Positions 1-7,005 of a stretch of 47,363 nucleotides of DNA are shown here, piece by piece. The translations under genes were made by a program, and so were the position numbers. Location of the stretch: positions 11,441 to 58,803 of the forward strand of contig LCGB01000004.1 in NCBI GenBank assembly GCA_000999465.1. Direction: 5' to 3'. The notes beneath the pieces are model-generated. The model worked only from the letters and a program-made list of their open reading frames with translations. It searched no databases and had not been told where the DNA came from. The stretch is from Candidatus Nomurabacteria bacterium GW2011_GWB1_43_19. GTDB taxonomy: Bacteria > Patescibacteriota > Minisyncoccia > Phycocordibacterales > UBA9973. The stretch's first letter is position 1. Each line of letters begins with the position of its first letter.

Positions 1-925
1 TGCTATCACCTTCTATTTTCTCGCCTGTTCCAAAGGTGACACCAATGTTAGCTGGAACAACGACATCTGACGTTGCAGTGAGGTTAATAGCTCCACCAGC
101 AGTCAAAGTGATTCCACCAGCTGTTGCAGCCAAAGTGATTGCGCCAGCGGCGGTACCCGGGGTGTTGGTTATAACAATGGTGTCATTTGTACCAGCAGAG
201 TTTGCAGTTAAGCTAATCGCGCTTGCCGCATCTTCTGTGGAAGAAATCGCCACTGACCCCAAGACCGAAGCCAGGGTCAAGTCCGCGCCCGCGCCAGTCA
301 CAGTCAAGTTAGAAGCCGCTGTGGCATCTAAAGAAATTGAAGCTGCGTCCAAAGTAGCGGCGCCAGTTACGTTATTGTCCCAAATGCCCGTAACGTTGGC
401 CACGTAATCGTCACCTACTGTCAGAGTCATATCACCTTCAACTGCGCCAGCGGCTGTTAAAGCAATGGCGCCATCAGTAGTATCTATATCTACTCCTCCA
501 GCTGTGCCGGTAGCATCAATATTGATAGCATCAGCAATAGCTTCTGTAGCAATTAAAACAATTGATCCACCGGTATTGGTAACATTAAAGTCCTCTGTAG
601 CGGTACCAGTTATATCAATATCAATGCCGCCAGCGGTGGCATCAATATTAATAGCATCAGTTGTGTTCTCATCTGAAATCAGATGAAGGGAACCGGCAGT
701 AGTGGTTCCTGATTCAACAGTTAAATCCCCTGCAACAGTTGACCAAGTGGAAGCAGTAGTTCCAACGAGAGTCAACGCAGCTCCTCCAGTAACAGTTAGC
801 GCGCCGGTTTCTGTGATTGCATTAACCGCGTATGTTGTAGTGGCGCTAGTATTATTTGCTCCCACCCCTACGACGAGGGCCAAGGCAATGAAACCTATCC
901 CTAAACCTTTAAATATTTTTTTCAT
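1..925 (-). CDS. Thr/Ala/Gly-rich repetitive secreted protein (C-terminus beyond window)
   Basis: This is absent from the ORF track because its stop codon lies outside the window. Reading the minus strand from the ATG at 925 gives an open frame of about 308 codons to the edge. It starts MKKIFKGLGIGFIALALVVG, a clear signal peptide or N-terminal anchor. The rest is low-complexity beta-type sequence, very poor in Lys/Arg/Cys, with recurring units such as DAINIDATAGGIDIDITG and AISLTANSAG. Such repeats are typical of tail-fibre or adhesin-like surface proteins of Parcubacteria and phages. The three plus-strand ORFs of the track here (36-932) are shadows of this gene. A surface location is inferred from the signal peptide and repeats; a specific ligand or function cannot be read. 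No Shine-Dalgarno is visible before the start. Confidence 0.8.
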   Translation of the reverse strand, partial: MKKIFKGLGIGFIALALVVGVGANNTSATTTYAVNAITETGALTVTGGAALTLVGTTASTWSTVAGDLTVESGTTTAGSLHLISDENTTDAINIDATAGGIDIDITGTATEDFNVTNTGGSIVLIATEAIADAINIDATGTAGGVDIDTTDGAIALTAAGAVEGDMTLTVGDDYVANVTGIWDNNVTGAATLDAASISLDATAASNLTVTGAGADLTLASVLGSVAISSTEDAASAISLTANSAGTNDTIVITNTPGTAAGAITLAATAGGITLTAGGAINLTATSDVVVPANIGVTFGTGEKIEGDS

Positions 926-1127
926 AATTTAAAAAACTTAATAATAATTTCACTAATAATATTTCTTCAATTACTTAATAATGCATTTATAAACAATTGA
1001 AGGTAGCAAAAAAGTATTCGACACTTTTATGCACTTGTAATTATACAACATAAGCAAAAATTAAAACACAATAAAAATGTGGATAACTCCGAACCAGAGC
1101 AAAGCTCGGTACGGGACAGGCTCCTTC

Positions 1128-1487
1128 TTATTTGGGTTGTCCTGCCAAAGTTTTGGCGATTGAACTATCGGACATAAGCGGACCATAAAAAACAACATTG
1201 TCCTTTACTAAGTGCAAAACCTGAGGTGACCAAAGGGCTTCTTTTGTTGGCTGAAGCTGGAAATTGTTCTTGGTTGGATCCTTTTCATCCTTTATAACTT
1301 GCAAAATATAGCTATCTTTTAGCTGAAAATCTGGAAAAGTAGCTAATTTACCTATATACACTTCCCTAGTTGTTAAATACACAATGGAATAACCTTTATT
1401 TTGATTTCCCTTATAAATCAAAAAACCAACTACGATGATAACCAAAACTACAATAACTGCTATTACTATATTTTTTTTATTATACAT
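1128..1487 (-). CDS. Small membrane-anchored protein of unknown function
   Basis: The 119-aa product has one N-terminal transmembrane segment (about residues 8-26, IVIAVIVVLVIIVVGFLIY) followed by a roughly 90-residue soluble domain containing YSIVYLTTREVYIGKL and a C-terminal VKDNVVFYGPL stretch. The topology suggests anchoring in the cytoplasmic membrane with the domain outside. I recognise the YLTTREVYIGKL pattern as recurrent in Parcubacteria hypothetical proteins but know no function. It lies 202 bp from the start of the left-edge surface gene and is followed upstream by a palindrome-rich gap. Length and topology look complete. The start is the only Met before the hydrophobic segment. 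Confidence 0.75.
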   Translation of the reverse strand: MYNKKNIVIAVIVVLVIIVVGFLIYKGNQNKGYSIVYLTTREVYIGKLATFPDFQLKDSYILQVIKDEKDPTKNNFQLQPTKEALWSPQVLHLVKDNVVFYGPLMSDSSIAKTLAGQPK

Positions 1488-1526
1488 AAATGATTTTTAA
1501 CGAACGCAGTGAGTATAAAAATCTTT

Positions 1527-1582
1527 ACCCTGTTAAATGTCCTTTGAACAATTTTTGCTCTGCAAAAATTATTTAACAGGGT
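1527..1582. repeat. Nested palindrome in the 1488-1724 gap
   Basis: Outer 12-bp perfect inverted arms ACCCTGTTAAAT / ATTTAACAGGGT (1527-1538, 1571-1582) enclose a second hairpin, AATTTTTGC-tct-GCAAAAATT (1550-1570). The design, an outer stem holding an inner hairpin, is the same as in other intergenic palindromes of this window. Confidence 0.75.
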
Positions 1583-1661
1583 GTTTAAAATACATTCGCT
1601 TTGCTCATTATTTTAATACACTACTTATAATTTAACCATTATATATTATATTTTCATTAAC

Positions 1662-1699
1662 GCAAACAAAAAAACCCCGTCGCTCGCGAGCGACAGGGG
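1662..1699 (-). terminator. Intrinsic terminator of the coiled-coil gene
   Basis: On the minus strand, a near-perfect GC-rich stem (CCCCTGTCGCTCG / CGAGCGACGGGG, one bulge) is followed by a T tract (TTTTTTTGTTTGCG). It sits 26 bp past the stop of the 1725-2030 gene. Confidence 0.8.
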
Positions 1700-1724
1700 A
1701 ATTTTGAATACTTTTTAAGGCGTA

Positions 1725-2030
1725 TTATTCCATGGCTAAATTCAGCCCGACTTTTTCGGCAATCTGTTTTATCCAGCGTTCATGCCTAGTTAGTTGAGTG
1801 GAAATAGCGGCATACTCTAAACGTAGGTCTGATATGACTTTTGCCAAATTATCTATAGAAACCATCATGCCCTGTATGGCCTCTCGCAAACCTTCTACGT
1901 CTTTTTTAACATCTTGAATATCGGACTTCAATACAAGAAATTTGGAATCTAAATCGTCTCTGACTTCCTGTATGTCTGATTTGGTAGCAAGAACAGAAGT
2001 AAGTTTGTTTATATCTTGATCATTTAACAT
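1725..2030 (-). CDS. Small coiled-coil protein
   Basis: The 101-aa product is hydrophilic and built of heptad-like segments (SDIQEVRDDLDSKFLVLKSD, VEGLREAIQGM, LAKVISDLRLEYAAISTQL) ending in RHERWIKQIAEKVGL. It has no membrane segment or signal peptide. It resembles short coiled-coil hypothetical proteins common in Parcubacteria; the partner is unknown. The start is supported by an extended -10 (TGATATATT) ending 6 nt before the ATG, so the message is probably leaderless. A good terminator follows. A monocistronic unit is therefore likely. Confidence 0.75.
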   Translation of the reverse strand: MLNDQDINKLTSVLATKSDIQEVRDDLDSKFLVLKSDIQDVKKDVEGLREAIQGMMVSIDNLAKVISDLRLEYAAISTQLTRHERWIKQIAEKVGLNLAME

Positions 2031-2036
2031 ACCCCC

Positions 2037-2045
2037 AATATATCA
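2037..2045 (-). promoter_or_regulatory. Extended -10 for the coiled-coil gene
   Basis: On the minus strand TGA-TATATT ends 6 nt before the ATG at 2030, matching the leaderless promoter pattern seen elsewhere in the window. Confidence 0.55.
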
Positions 2046-2070
2046 CACAACAAGATTTTTTTGCAAGAAC

Positions 2071-2100
2071 TCTCCCCCCTTGGGGGAGGTTGGGAGGGGG
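2071..2100. repeat. Half copy of the CTCCCC...GGGGAG palindromic repeat
   Basis: A TCTCCCCCC-tt-GGGGGAGG hairpin is followed by TTGGGAGGGGG, matching the right half of the repeat found in ftsK (7623-7703) and near rpsF (12013-12094). Confidence 0.65.
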
Positions 2101-2122
2101 TCGCATTTAATCTCCAAAACAA

Positions 2123-2149
2123 AAAACCACCCCGAAAAGAGGTGGTTTT
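2123..2149 (-). terminator. Terminator downstream of the S-layer-like gene
   Basis: Stem AAAACCACC / GGTGGTTTT with a 9-nt loop. On the minus strand it is followed by TTTTTTGTTTTGG. It lies 183 bp past the stop of the 674-aa gene and could also work on the plus strand. Confidence 0.65.
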
Positions 2150-2158
2150 CTGTTTACC

Positions 2159-2189
2159 CTCACACCTGTTTTTTAAAAACAGGTGTGAG
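2159..2189. repeat. CACACCTGTTTT palindrome
   Basis: Perfect 15-bp arms CTCACACCTGTTTTT / AAAAACAGGTGTGAG with a 1-nt centre. It shares the CACACCT-TTTT arm with the two larger palindromes at 4714-4789 and 4853-4922. The adjacent GCTTGC-gaa-GCAAGC (2189-2203) is a further small hairpin. Confidence 0.75.
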
Positions 2190-2278
2190 CTTGCGAAGCA
2201 AGCGGGGGTTTAACCCGTCCATAGCTCCATTATTCATCCGTAGCCATTTGGCGTAGGAGAACTGCGAAGCGACGGAGG

Positions 2279-2300
2279 GAATACTTTTTAAGGCGTATTA
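2279..2300 (+). repeat. 22-bp duplicate of the 3' end of the coiled-coil gene
   Basis: The stretch around ACTTTTTAAGGCGTATTA (22 bp) is identical at 1706-1727, where it contains the stop codon of the coiled-coil gene, and here, 32 bp beyond the S-layer-like gene's stop. It may be a local recombination trace. Confidence 0.7.
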
Positions 2301-2331
2301 ACCAGGATAGATTGAACTTAGATTACAACAA

Positions 2332-4356
2332 TTAAGCCGCTGTAAACTCCAGATAAATGGAAGGTGTTTCCCAATCTGGCTGCAAGCTATATGTGTAGTC
2401 CTCATTGGCAGCATTACCGCCAGCAACGTTAGTTAGACCCCACTCAATTGAAGACATACCAACTGATTGGTAGCCGTCAGCTAAGGCGGTAATCGTTACT
2501 TTGTAAGTGAAGGTTTTTTCCTCACCCTTGTAAACTATCCAACCATTGGTTGATGTAGACGCATCGGATGAAGCCAACGCAACCGGCGTAGGTTCGGTGC
2601 CTGCATGTTCATCAAGGAAATAAGTTGAACCTGACCCGTAAGTAGTATCAGTTTCATCAGTGTCCTCCACAAACTCATCCGGAACATAAACATCGGCCTC
2701 AACCGCTTTCACTGTGAAAGTAATAGTGGCCTCCGCTCTTTCCGCTTCTCCGGCAGCGCATACGCCGTCACAAGCAAGCGTTTTGGTAATAGTTGAACTT
2801 ACATGGGTAATCAACGGAGCGCTTGCAAAGACAGCATGTGTCTTTCCCGTAATATCTCCGGTTGCCGTAACCGCATCCCCATCATTGCCTCCTGAGGCCT
2901 GTTCAGCAACAGTGTCCGAGGCATCCATTGTTAGAACGATTGTGTCCGTGTCTTTAACAATCGTTCCGTCAAGCGGTTGGAAGTCGGCATAAAACTTGAC
3001 TTCATAAGTATCACCATTTGGAATAGTGAAATCAAGATTGCTGAACGTATGATCAATGTTTGTAAGATCAGCCGTCGCATTGCCAGCCGCAGTGCTAGTT
3101 ATCACCAAGTCACCATCGGCATCATATACCTTCGCGCGGAATGTTTGGACAAGATCGCTTGTCTGATCCATCGTTCCAGTTGTCGTTATGGTGGTTTCAA
3201 TCAAGATATCTTCAACGAAGATGTCTTGATTATCGGCCTCCAAGTTATAGACCGCCAAAAGCACGTTGTTGGTATCTACCGCATCGTCAAGAGTGATAGC
3301 CATCGCACTTGGATTGTCGGAATCTTGCGACCAAGAAAGCGTTCCGGTATCCGACCCCGCTACGGTGAAATCGACATTTAACTCCGTTGTCGGATATGTT
3401 TCAGTCAATCCATTAGGACTTATCGCGCGAATTCCATTGACCGGAATTGCGGCTTCCCATGACTGGCCTTCATCACTTCCATCAACATTGTCTATAACAT
3501 CAACGGCTACCGCAAGCTGGGCTTCGCTTCCGTCCTTAACAATAAAGTCCAGATTGGAAAATCTGACCGTGTAAGTGTCGTAAGTAACGCTTGCTTCATC
3601 CGTTCTATCCCAATCATCTGAACTTGTAACGGTCTTAGTAGCGATAACATCCCCATCAAGCGTCAAGGAAACCTTCTTGAAGTAATCCCATGGCTTTGAT
3701 GACTCTGTTGAATCAGCCGCCTGGAAATCCACATCAACGCGAGTAACTTTCTGGTCAGAAGTTTCCGCTTCAAAAGATACATTTAGGATTTCCTGTTCAG
3801 TTGTACCTTCATCCACATCCGAAGTATCTGCTGCATCCTCTTCAAATGAGGACAACTTTCCTTCTTCTGTACCCTCAAAAGCTACAGGAGTAGCAGTTGA
3901 ACCTCCATCGCACTTGGCTCCGGTTGTCGGGCTGTATCCCGCGGTTGAACTACAACCTGAAGGAAGAGTTGAAGAGCCAGAACATGACAATCCGGTGCTT
4001 GTGCTAAATCCTGAACTTGAAGTACAACCTGCCGGGAATGATCCTACTGAAACACCTGCGCCAGCCAAAGCCGCTCGGGTTAGAGGACCGACAACTCCGT
4101 CGGCTACCAATCCGTGACTTGCTTGCCAAGCCATAACCGAGGCCTTGGTCATAGGACCAAATTTTCCGTCGGCAGAAGCTCCTACGATTGACTGCAAGCA
4201 TTGAACTTCAACGCCTGTAGAACCTGCCCTTAATGTAGAAGTGATTGAACAATCAGCTGAGGCCTCGTTTGCGCCAACAAGCGCAACGCCACCCAGAACT
4301 AAAACTGTTACAACCAAAACTCCAATAAGAAATTTTGATTTTAATAATTTACTCAT
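2332..4356 (-). CDS. Probable S-layer/surface protein with N-terminal peptidoglycan-binding domain
   Basis: The 674-aa product begins with a signal peptide or anchor (residues 8-33, FLIGVLVVTVLVLGGVALVG), then a PG_binding_1-type domain (about 38-95: STLRAGSTGVEVQCLQSIVG, ADGKFGPMTKASVMAWQASH, VADGVVGPLTRAAL). A Cys-containing Ser/Thr-rich linker (SGCSSTAGYSPTTGAKCDGG) leads into about 500 residues of acidic, Asp/Thr-rich beta sequence with several SNLDFxVxDG motifs, as in repeated Ig-like wall domains. The acidic composition suggests Ca2+ binding. Large proteins with this architecture are the usual S-layer candidates in Parcubacteria. The role is inferred from architecture and composition. 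It is followed by a terminator 183 bp downstream; no neighbour shares its transcript clearly. Confidence 0.75.
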   Translation of the reverse strand: MSKLLKSKFLIGVLVVTVLVLGGVALVGANEASADCSITSTLRAGSTGVEVQCLQSIVGASADGKFGPMTKASVMAWQASHGLVADGVVGPLTRAALAGAGVSVGSFPAGCTSSSGFSTSTGLSCSGSSTLPSGCSSTAGYSPTTGAKCDGGSTATPVAFEGTEEGKLSSFEEDAADTSDVDEGTTEQEILNVSFEAETSDQKVTRVDVDFQAADSTESSKPWDYFKKVSLTLDGDVIATKTVTSSDDWDRTDEASVTYDTYTVRFSNLDFIVKDGSEAQLAVAVDVIDNVDGSDEGQSWEAAIPVNGIRAISPNGLTETYPTTELNVDFTVAGSDTGTLSWSQDSDNPSAMAITLDDAVDTNNVLLAVYNLEADNQDIFVEDILIETTITTTGTMDQTSDLVQTFRAKVYDADGDLVITSTAAGNATADLTNIDHTFSNLDFTIPNGDTYEVKFYADFQPLDGTIVKDTDTIVLTMDASDTVAEQASGGNDGDAVTATGDITGKTHAVFASAPLITHVSSTITKTLACDGVCAAGEAERAEATITFTVKAVEADVYVPDEFVEDTDETDTTYGSGSTYFLDEHAGTEPTPVALASSDASTSTNGWIVYKGEEKTFTYKVTITALADGYQSVGMSSIEWGLTNVAGGNAANEDYTYSLQPDWETPSIYLEFTAA

Positions 4357-4415
4357 ATAATTTTCTAATTTCTACGCCATTAATTAGTTTCGACAAAACT
4401 AAAAGCGTATTTTTT

Positions 4416-4664
4416 CTATCGCCATTTTTTATCCGCTAATAAACTTATAATTGTTAATAATGCAGCGGAAAAAAATAACGAACAGATAATAACTAACATT
4501 GAAAACATAGCTATTTGGTTTTCAATGACCATTCCCCGCCAAAACTTTTGAAGCCCTGGCGGACTATTTATTTTATTCAAGATTTTTTCGACGAAATCAA
4601 GAATGAAAATAAATACATTTATGAATACAGAGTACACAAAAAGCGCGCAATCTGTAAACACCAT
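4416..4664 (-). CDS. Small two-span membrane protein, unknown function
   Basis: The 82-aa frame has two hydrophobic spans (about residues 5-23, ALFVYSVFINVFIFILDFV, and 52-75, IAMFSMLVIICSLFFSAALLTIISLL) separated by a basic loop (NKINSPPGLQKFWRG). An AT-rich -10-like stretch lies directly before the ATG. The plus-strand ORF 4515-4745 overlaps it and looks less protein-like. No family was recognised. It could be a real small membrane protein upstream of the S-layer gene, or a non-functional frame. Confidence 0.5.
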   Translation of the reverse strand: MVFTDCALFVYSVFINVFIFILDFVEKILNKINSPPGLQKFWRGMVIENQIAMFSMLVIICSLFFSAALLTIISLLADKKWR

Positions 4665-4713
4665 AATATTATAATATATCCCAAAAAATTATGGCAATAT
4701 ACTATGTGGATAA

Positions 4714-4789
4714 CCCCCACACCTATTTTGGTATCGTACTTTTAGTACGTTCTGACAAAGTCAGAACTATACCAAGATAGGTGTGGGGG
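4714..4789. repeat. Three-way-junction palindrome, CACACCT family
   Basis: Outer arms of 21 bp with one G-T-type mismatch begin CCCCCACACCTATTTTGG. They enclose two small hairpins, CGTACT-ttt-AGTACG and GTTCTGAC-aaa-GTCAGAAC. It lies in the 4665-4939 gap. Confidence 0.8.
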
Positions 4790-4852
4790 ATAACTCGGCT
4801 TTTAAGCCAATATCCATTAGCTTATATTCTCATATTTTTAGGCGAAAAGCAA

Positions 4853-4922
4853 GCCCCCACACCTATTTTTTGACTGCACCAATAGGCGCGTTTTTAAACG
4901 GTCAAAAAATAGGTGTGGGGGC
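4853..4922. repeat. Second CACACCT-family palindrome
   Basis: Perfect 22-bp outer arms begin GCCCCCACACCTATTTTTTG; the interior holds CGTTT-tt-AAACG. Its arm starts like the 4714-4789 copy but diverges after the shared CACACCTATTTT, with compensating changes on the other arm. It ends 18 bp from the stop of the 290-aa gene. Confidence 0.8.
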
Positions 4923-4939
4923 AAGGCGCTCCAGTGGCT

Positions 4940-5812
4940 CTATTTTATAAAATATCTACTCCATCTTTTTTCCCCGGTTTTATTAAGGACACCATTTTTA
5001 ACCATAGATGCAAGCTCTCTTTGAAGTGTTTTCTCGCTGGAAGAAGCAATAAAGGAACTTATTTCGGGTGTTGCCTGAACCTTGTCCTTTATGTCCTTTA
5101 TAGTAGCGCTTCCTCCTGCAATTTTAATTATATTTGTAATATCATCGTGGCGTTGTTTTTTTAATGCCAGAAAATCTTTAGCATGTTTTTCCCGCGCCCC
5201 ATTTCCTGAATTCGGATGTCCTATGTCCGAAAGATTTTTATCGGACAAGGCCTTGAGTAAAGTGTTGCCTTTTTGGACACCGATTCTGTGGTGTCCAATA
5301 GAAGTCCCTCTTTCAAAAACCCCGTCCTTGTTCCTCCCTCTTGCCGAGGGGGAAGTAGAATAAAGATCCAATCTTTCCCCGGAAGATGTTTCAAAAAATT
5401 CCACCAAATCAACTTTCTTATTTATTATACCGGTATTGCCGGTAGATTCTTGTATAGATTGATTTAATTCCGAAAACTCTTTCCTTAAAATATTGGTATT
5501 CATTTCGGAAATGATATTAATGGCGGAAGCGATATCCAAAAAGGACATAATTTCGGATATTTTAATCAAGGGAGTGTCAAGGTTCAACCTTGACATAGAA
5601 GTAATGTCCGATAAAATTTCTATTCCTAATGTCCTTAATTTATTTCTAAGAGGTTCGTCTTTGTCTATAATGTCCGTGACCATGTAAAGCGCGGTAATAA
5701 GCTTATGGGTTTTGGTATAAGACAAACCACCTTCTTGTTCTTCCCTCTTAGTAAGGGAGAGATTGGATGGGCGTGAATTAGTGTCCTTAAGATTTTTACT
5801 TTCTCTAAACAT
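4940..5812 (-). CDS. Winged-helix-containing protein (putative regulator)
   Basis: The 290-aa product has an N-terminal helical part (HKLITALYMVTDIIDKDEPL and following), a charged middle, and a C-terminal domain with HDDITNIIKIAGGSATIKD and SSSEKTLQRELASMVKNGVL, which reads as a winged helix-turn-helix. It ends KTGEKRWSRYFIK. I recognise this layout from Parcubacteria hypothetical proteins; DNA binding is inferred. Two palindromic repeat-like stretches lie in frame: near 5725-5775 (peptide SNLSLTKREEQEGGL) and near 5325-5356 (peptide SPSARGRNKDG). Both look like degenerate copies of the CTCC/GGAG repeat family. The gene is divergent from ftsK across a repeat-filled 363-bp gap. Confidence 0.7.
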   Translation of the reverse strand: MFRESKNLKDTNSRPSNLSLTKREEQEGGLSYTKTHKLITALYMVTDIIDKDEPLRNKLRTLGIEILSDITSMSRLNLDTPLIKISEIMSFLDIASAINIISEMNTNILRKEFSELNQSIQESTGNTGIINKKVDLVEFFETSSGERLDLYSTSPSARGRNKDGVFERGTSIGHHRIGVQKGNTLLKALSDKNLSDIGHPNSGNGAREKHAKDFLALKKQRHDDITNIIKIAGGSATIKDIKDKVQATPEISSFIASSSEKTLQRELASMVKNGVLNKTGEKRWSRYFIK

Positions 5813-5860
5813 TTGTCCATTATATATAGGACAAGAGAAAAAGCAACTGCAAGCCGCAAA

Positions 5861-6021
5861 ATTATTGCCAAATAACGCACGGATATTTTTTTACTAAAAA
5901 ATGCCTGCTCATGCCTATCTGCGATAAAGGCCTGTGTCTTCAGCATCGCCTGAAAAGTAAAGCAGTTTACTTTTCAGTGTGCTCGCGCCGTCGCGCTCCC
6001 AAGTCGTTATTTGGCAACAAT
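5861..6021. repeat. Multi-hairpin element, copy D
   Basis: Outer inverted arms ATTaTTGCCAAATAACG / CGTTATTTGGCAAcAAT (16 of 17 pairs; 5861-5877, 6005-6021) enclose a hairpin with 12-bp arms CTGAAAAGTAAA / TTTACTTTTCAG and a TCGCGCCGTCGCGCTC motif also present in copy A. It is tentatively assigned to the same family as the copies at 6049, 10607 and 39058. The 5813-6175 gap is filled by this copy and the next. Confidence 0.6.
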
Positions 6022-6048
6022 CTTGCTTTTTCAAAAGAAAATCAAGAC

Positions 6049-6170
6049 ATCAAAAAAACTTAAGAAAATGTTTTTAAGGGGTTTTGAGCGCGGCGGCGCG
6101 AAAACTTCAGGATTTTTTAAGCTTCAAAAAATCCGTACCGGCAAAAATATTATTCTTAAGTTTTTTTGAT
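6049..6170. repeat. Multi-hairpin element, copy A
   Basis: Perfect 17-bp outer arms ATCAAAAAAACTTAAGA / TCTTAAGTTTTTTTGAT flank a core AAGGGGTTTTGAGCGCGG plus a hairpin GGATTTTTT-aagcttc-AAAAAATCC and CGTACCGGCAAAAAT. The core is nearly identical to copy B (39058-39156), while the outer arms are unrelated. Confidence 0.85.
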
Positions 6171-6175
6171 TTTTT

Positions 6176-7003
6176 GTGCTAAAATTGAAACAAAAAAAAG
6201 ATAATAAAGAATACTCCACCGGATTAAAAACTCAAACCAAGCACGGAATTATCGCGGTCGTTTTATTTGTCCTGGCAGTATTCTTTCTGATGTCGTATTT
6301 TGACGCCGCGGGAAAAGCCGGAGCGTCCGTTTACGAAAAATTAAATTACCTGCTCGGTTTGGGATATGTCCTCCTGCCCGCTCTTTTTATTCTGCTCGGA
6401 GTATCTTTCATAAAATCCGAAGTGCCGAACATCGGATGGACGCGCACCATAAGCGGAATAATGTTTTTGCTTGCAAGCCTGGGAATAATAGACGTTGCCT
6501 CTGAAAATCACGCCGGCGGATTTTTCGGAGAAATTTTATCAACGCCGTTCATGGCTCTCTTTGACACGTATGCCAGCTCGGTCTTCCTCGGAGCGATTTT
6601 GATAATTTCAATTCTGATAATGTTTGACGCCAAACTCAGTTTGGCGCTCTTTGGAAAAATCTGGTCACTTATTCGCAGAAAGAAAACCCTCAACAACACT
6701 CGGGACTCTTTGAATGAAGATGAAATGGAAGAAGTGGAAAAAGTTTCTCTCCCCCTCCTTGATGAGGAGGGGGATGGGGGTGGTAATTCTAAAAAATCAC
6801 CACCTCGCCTTTCAGGCACTCCTCCTCCCAAGGAGGAGACGAAGAAGAAATTCCAATCAGAAAAAGAAAAAACACACTGGGTTCTTACATCCCTCCCCCG
6901 CTATCGCTCCTTGAAGAAGACAAGGGCAAGCCCAACACCGGCGACATCAAAGCCAACGCAAACATCATCAAGCGCACGCTCGCCAACTTCGGCATTGAAG
7001 TAG
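6176..7003 (+). CDS. ftsK: FtsK/SpoIIIE DNA translocase, N-terminal membrane part (frameshifted)
   Basis: This frame supplies the membrane domain of FtsK: four hydrophobic spans (about residues 25-43, 56-78, 87-105 and 133-152), then RRKKTLNNTRDSLNEDEMEE. It continues through a palindromic repeat (peptide LPLLDEEGDGGGNSKKSPPR) and ends out of frame. The conserved FtsK motor continues in the -1 frame: from about 6890 that frame reads GSYIPPPLSLLEEDKGKPNT, the normal start of the motor region. A 1-nt indel therefore lies between about 6780 and 6890, in or just after the repeat. It may be an assembly error, a real disruption, or recoding at the A-rich stretch. The annotated start is GTG, but a good extended -10 (TGCTAAAAT, 6177-6185) overlaps it, so the true start is uncertain; TTG at 6185 is the only other early start codon. 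Confidence 0.75.
   Translation: MLKLKQKKDNKEYSTGLKTQTKHGIIAVVLFVLAVFFLMSYFDAAGKAGASVYEKLNYLLGLGYVLLPALFILLGVSFIKSEVPNIGWTRTISGIMFLLASLGIIDVASENHAGGFFGEILSTPFMALFDTYASSVFLGAILIISILIMFDAKLSLALFGKIWSLIRRKKTLNNTRDSLNEDEMEEVEKVSLPLLDEEGDGGGNSKKSPPRLSGTPPPKEETKKKFQSEKEKTHWVLTSLPRYRSLKKTRASPTPATSKPTQTSSSARSPTSALK
6748..6839. repeat. Palindromic repeat pair inside ftsK (linker)
   Basis: CCCCCTCCTT-gatg-AGGAGGGGG, then GGTGGT, an AT-rich spacer, CACCACCTCGCC and CTCCTCCtcccaAGGAGGAG. These are the right half and left half of the element whose complete order is seen at 7623-7703. The ftsK reading frame changes in or just after it. Confidence 0.75.
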
Positions 7004-7005
7004 AA

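Noticed and set aside
36-932. Three plus-strand ORFs at the left edge
   Set aside because: They are Val/Pro/Ala-rich antisense shadows of a continuous minus-strand frame with a signal peptide (1-925).
6850-6890. Programmed -1 frameshift site in ftsK
   Set aside because: The A-rich stretch has no clear X-XXY-YYZ heptamer in the right register and no convincing stimulatory structure beyond the repeat; an indel is simpler. Not fully excluded.
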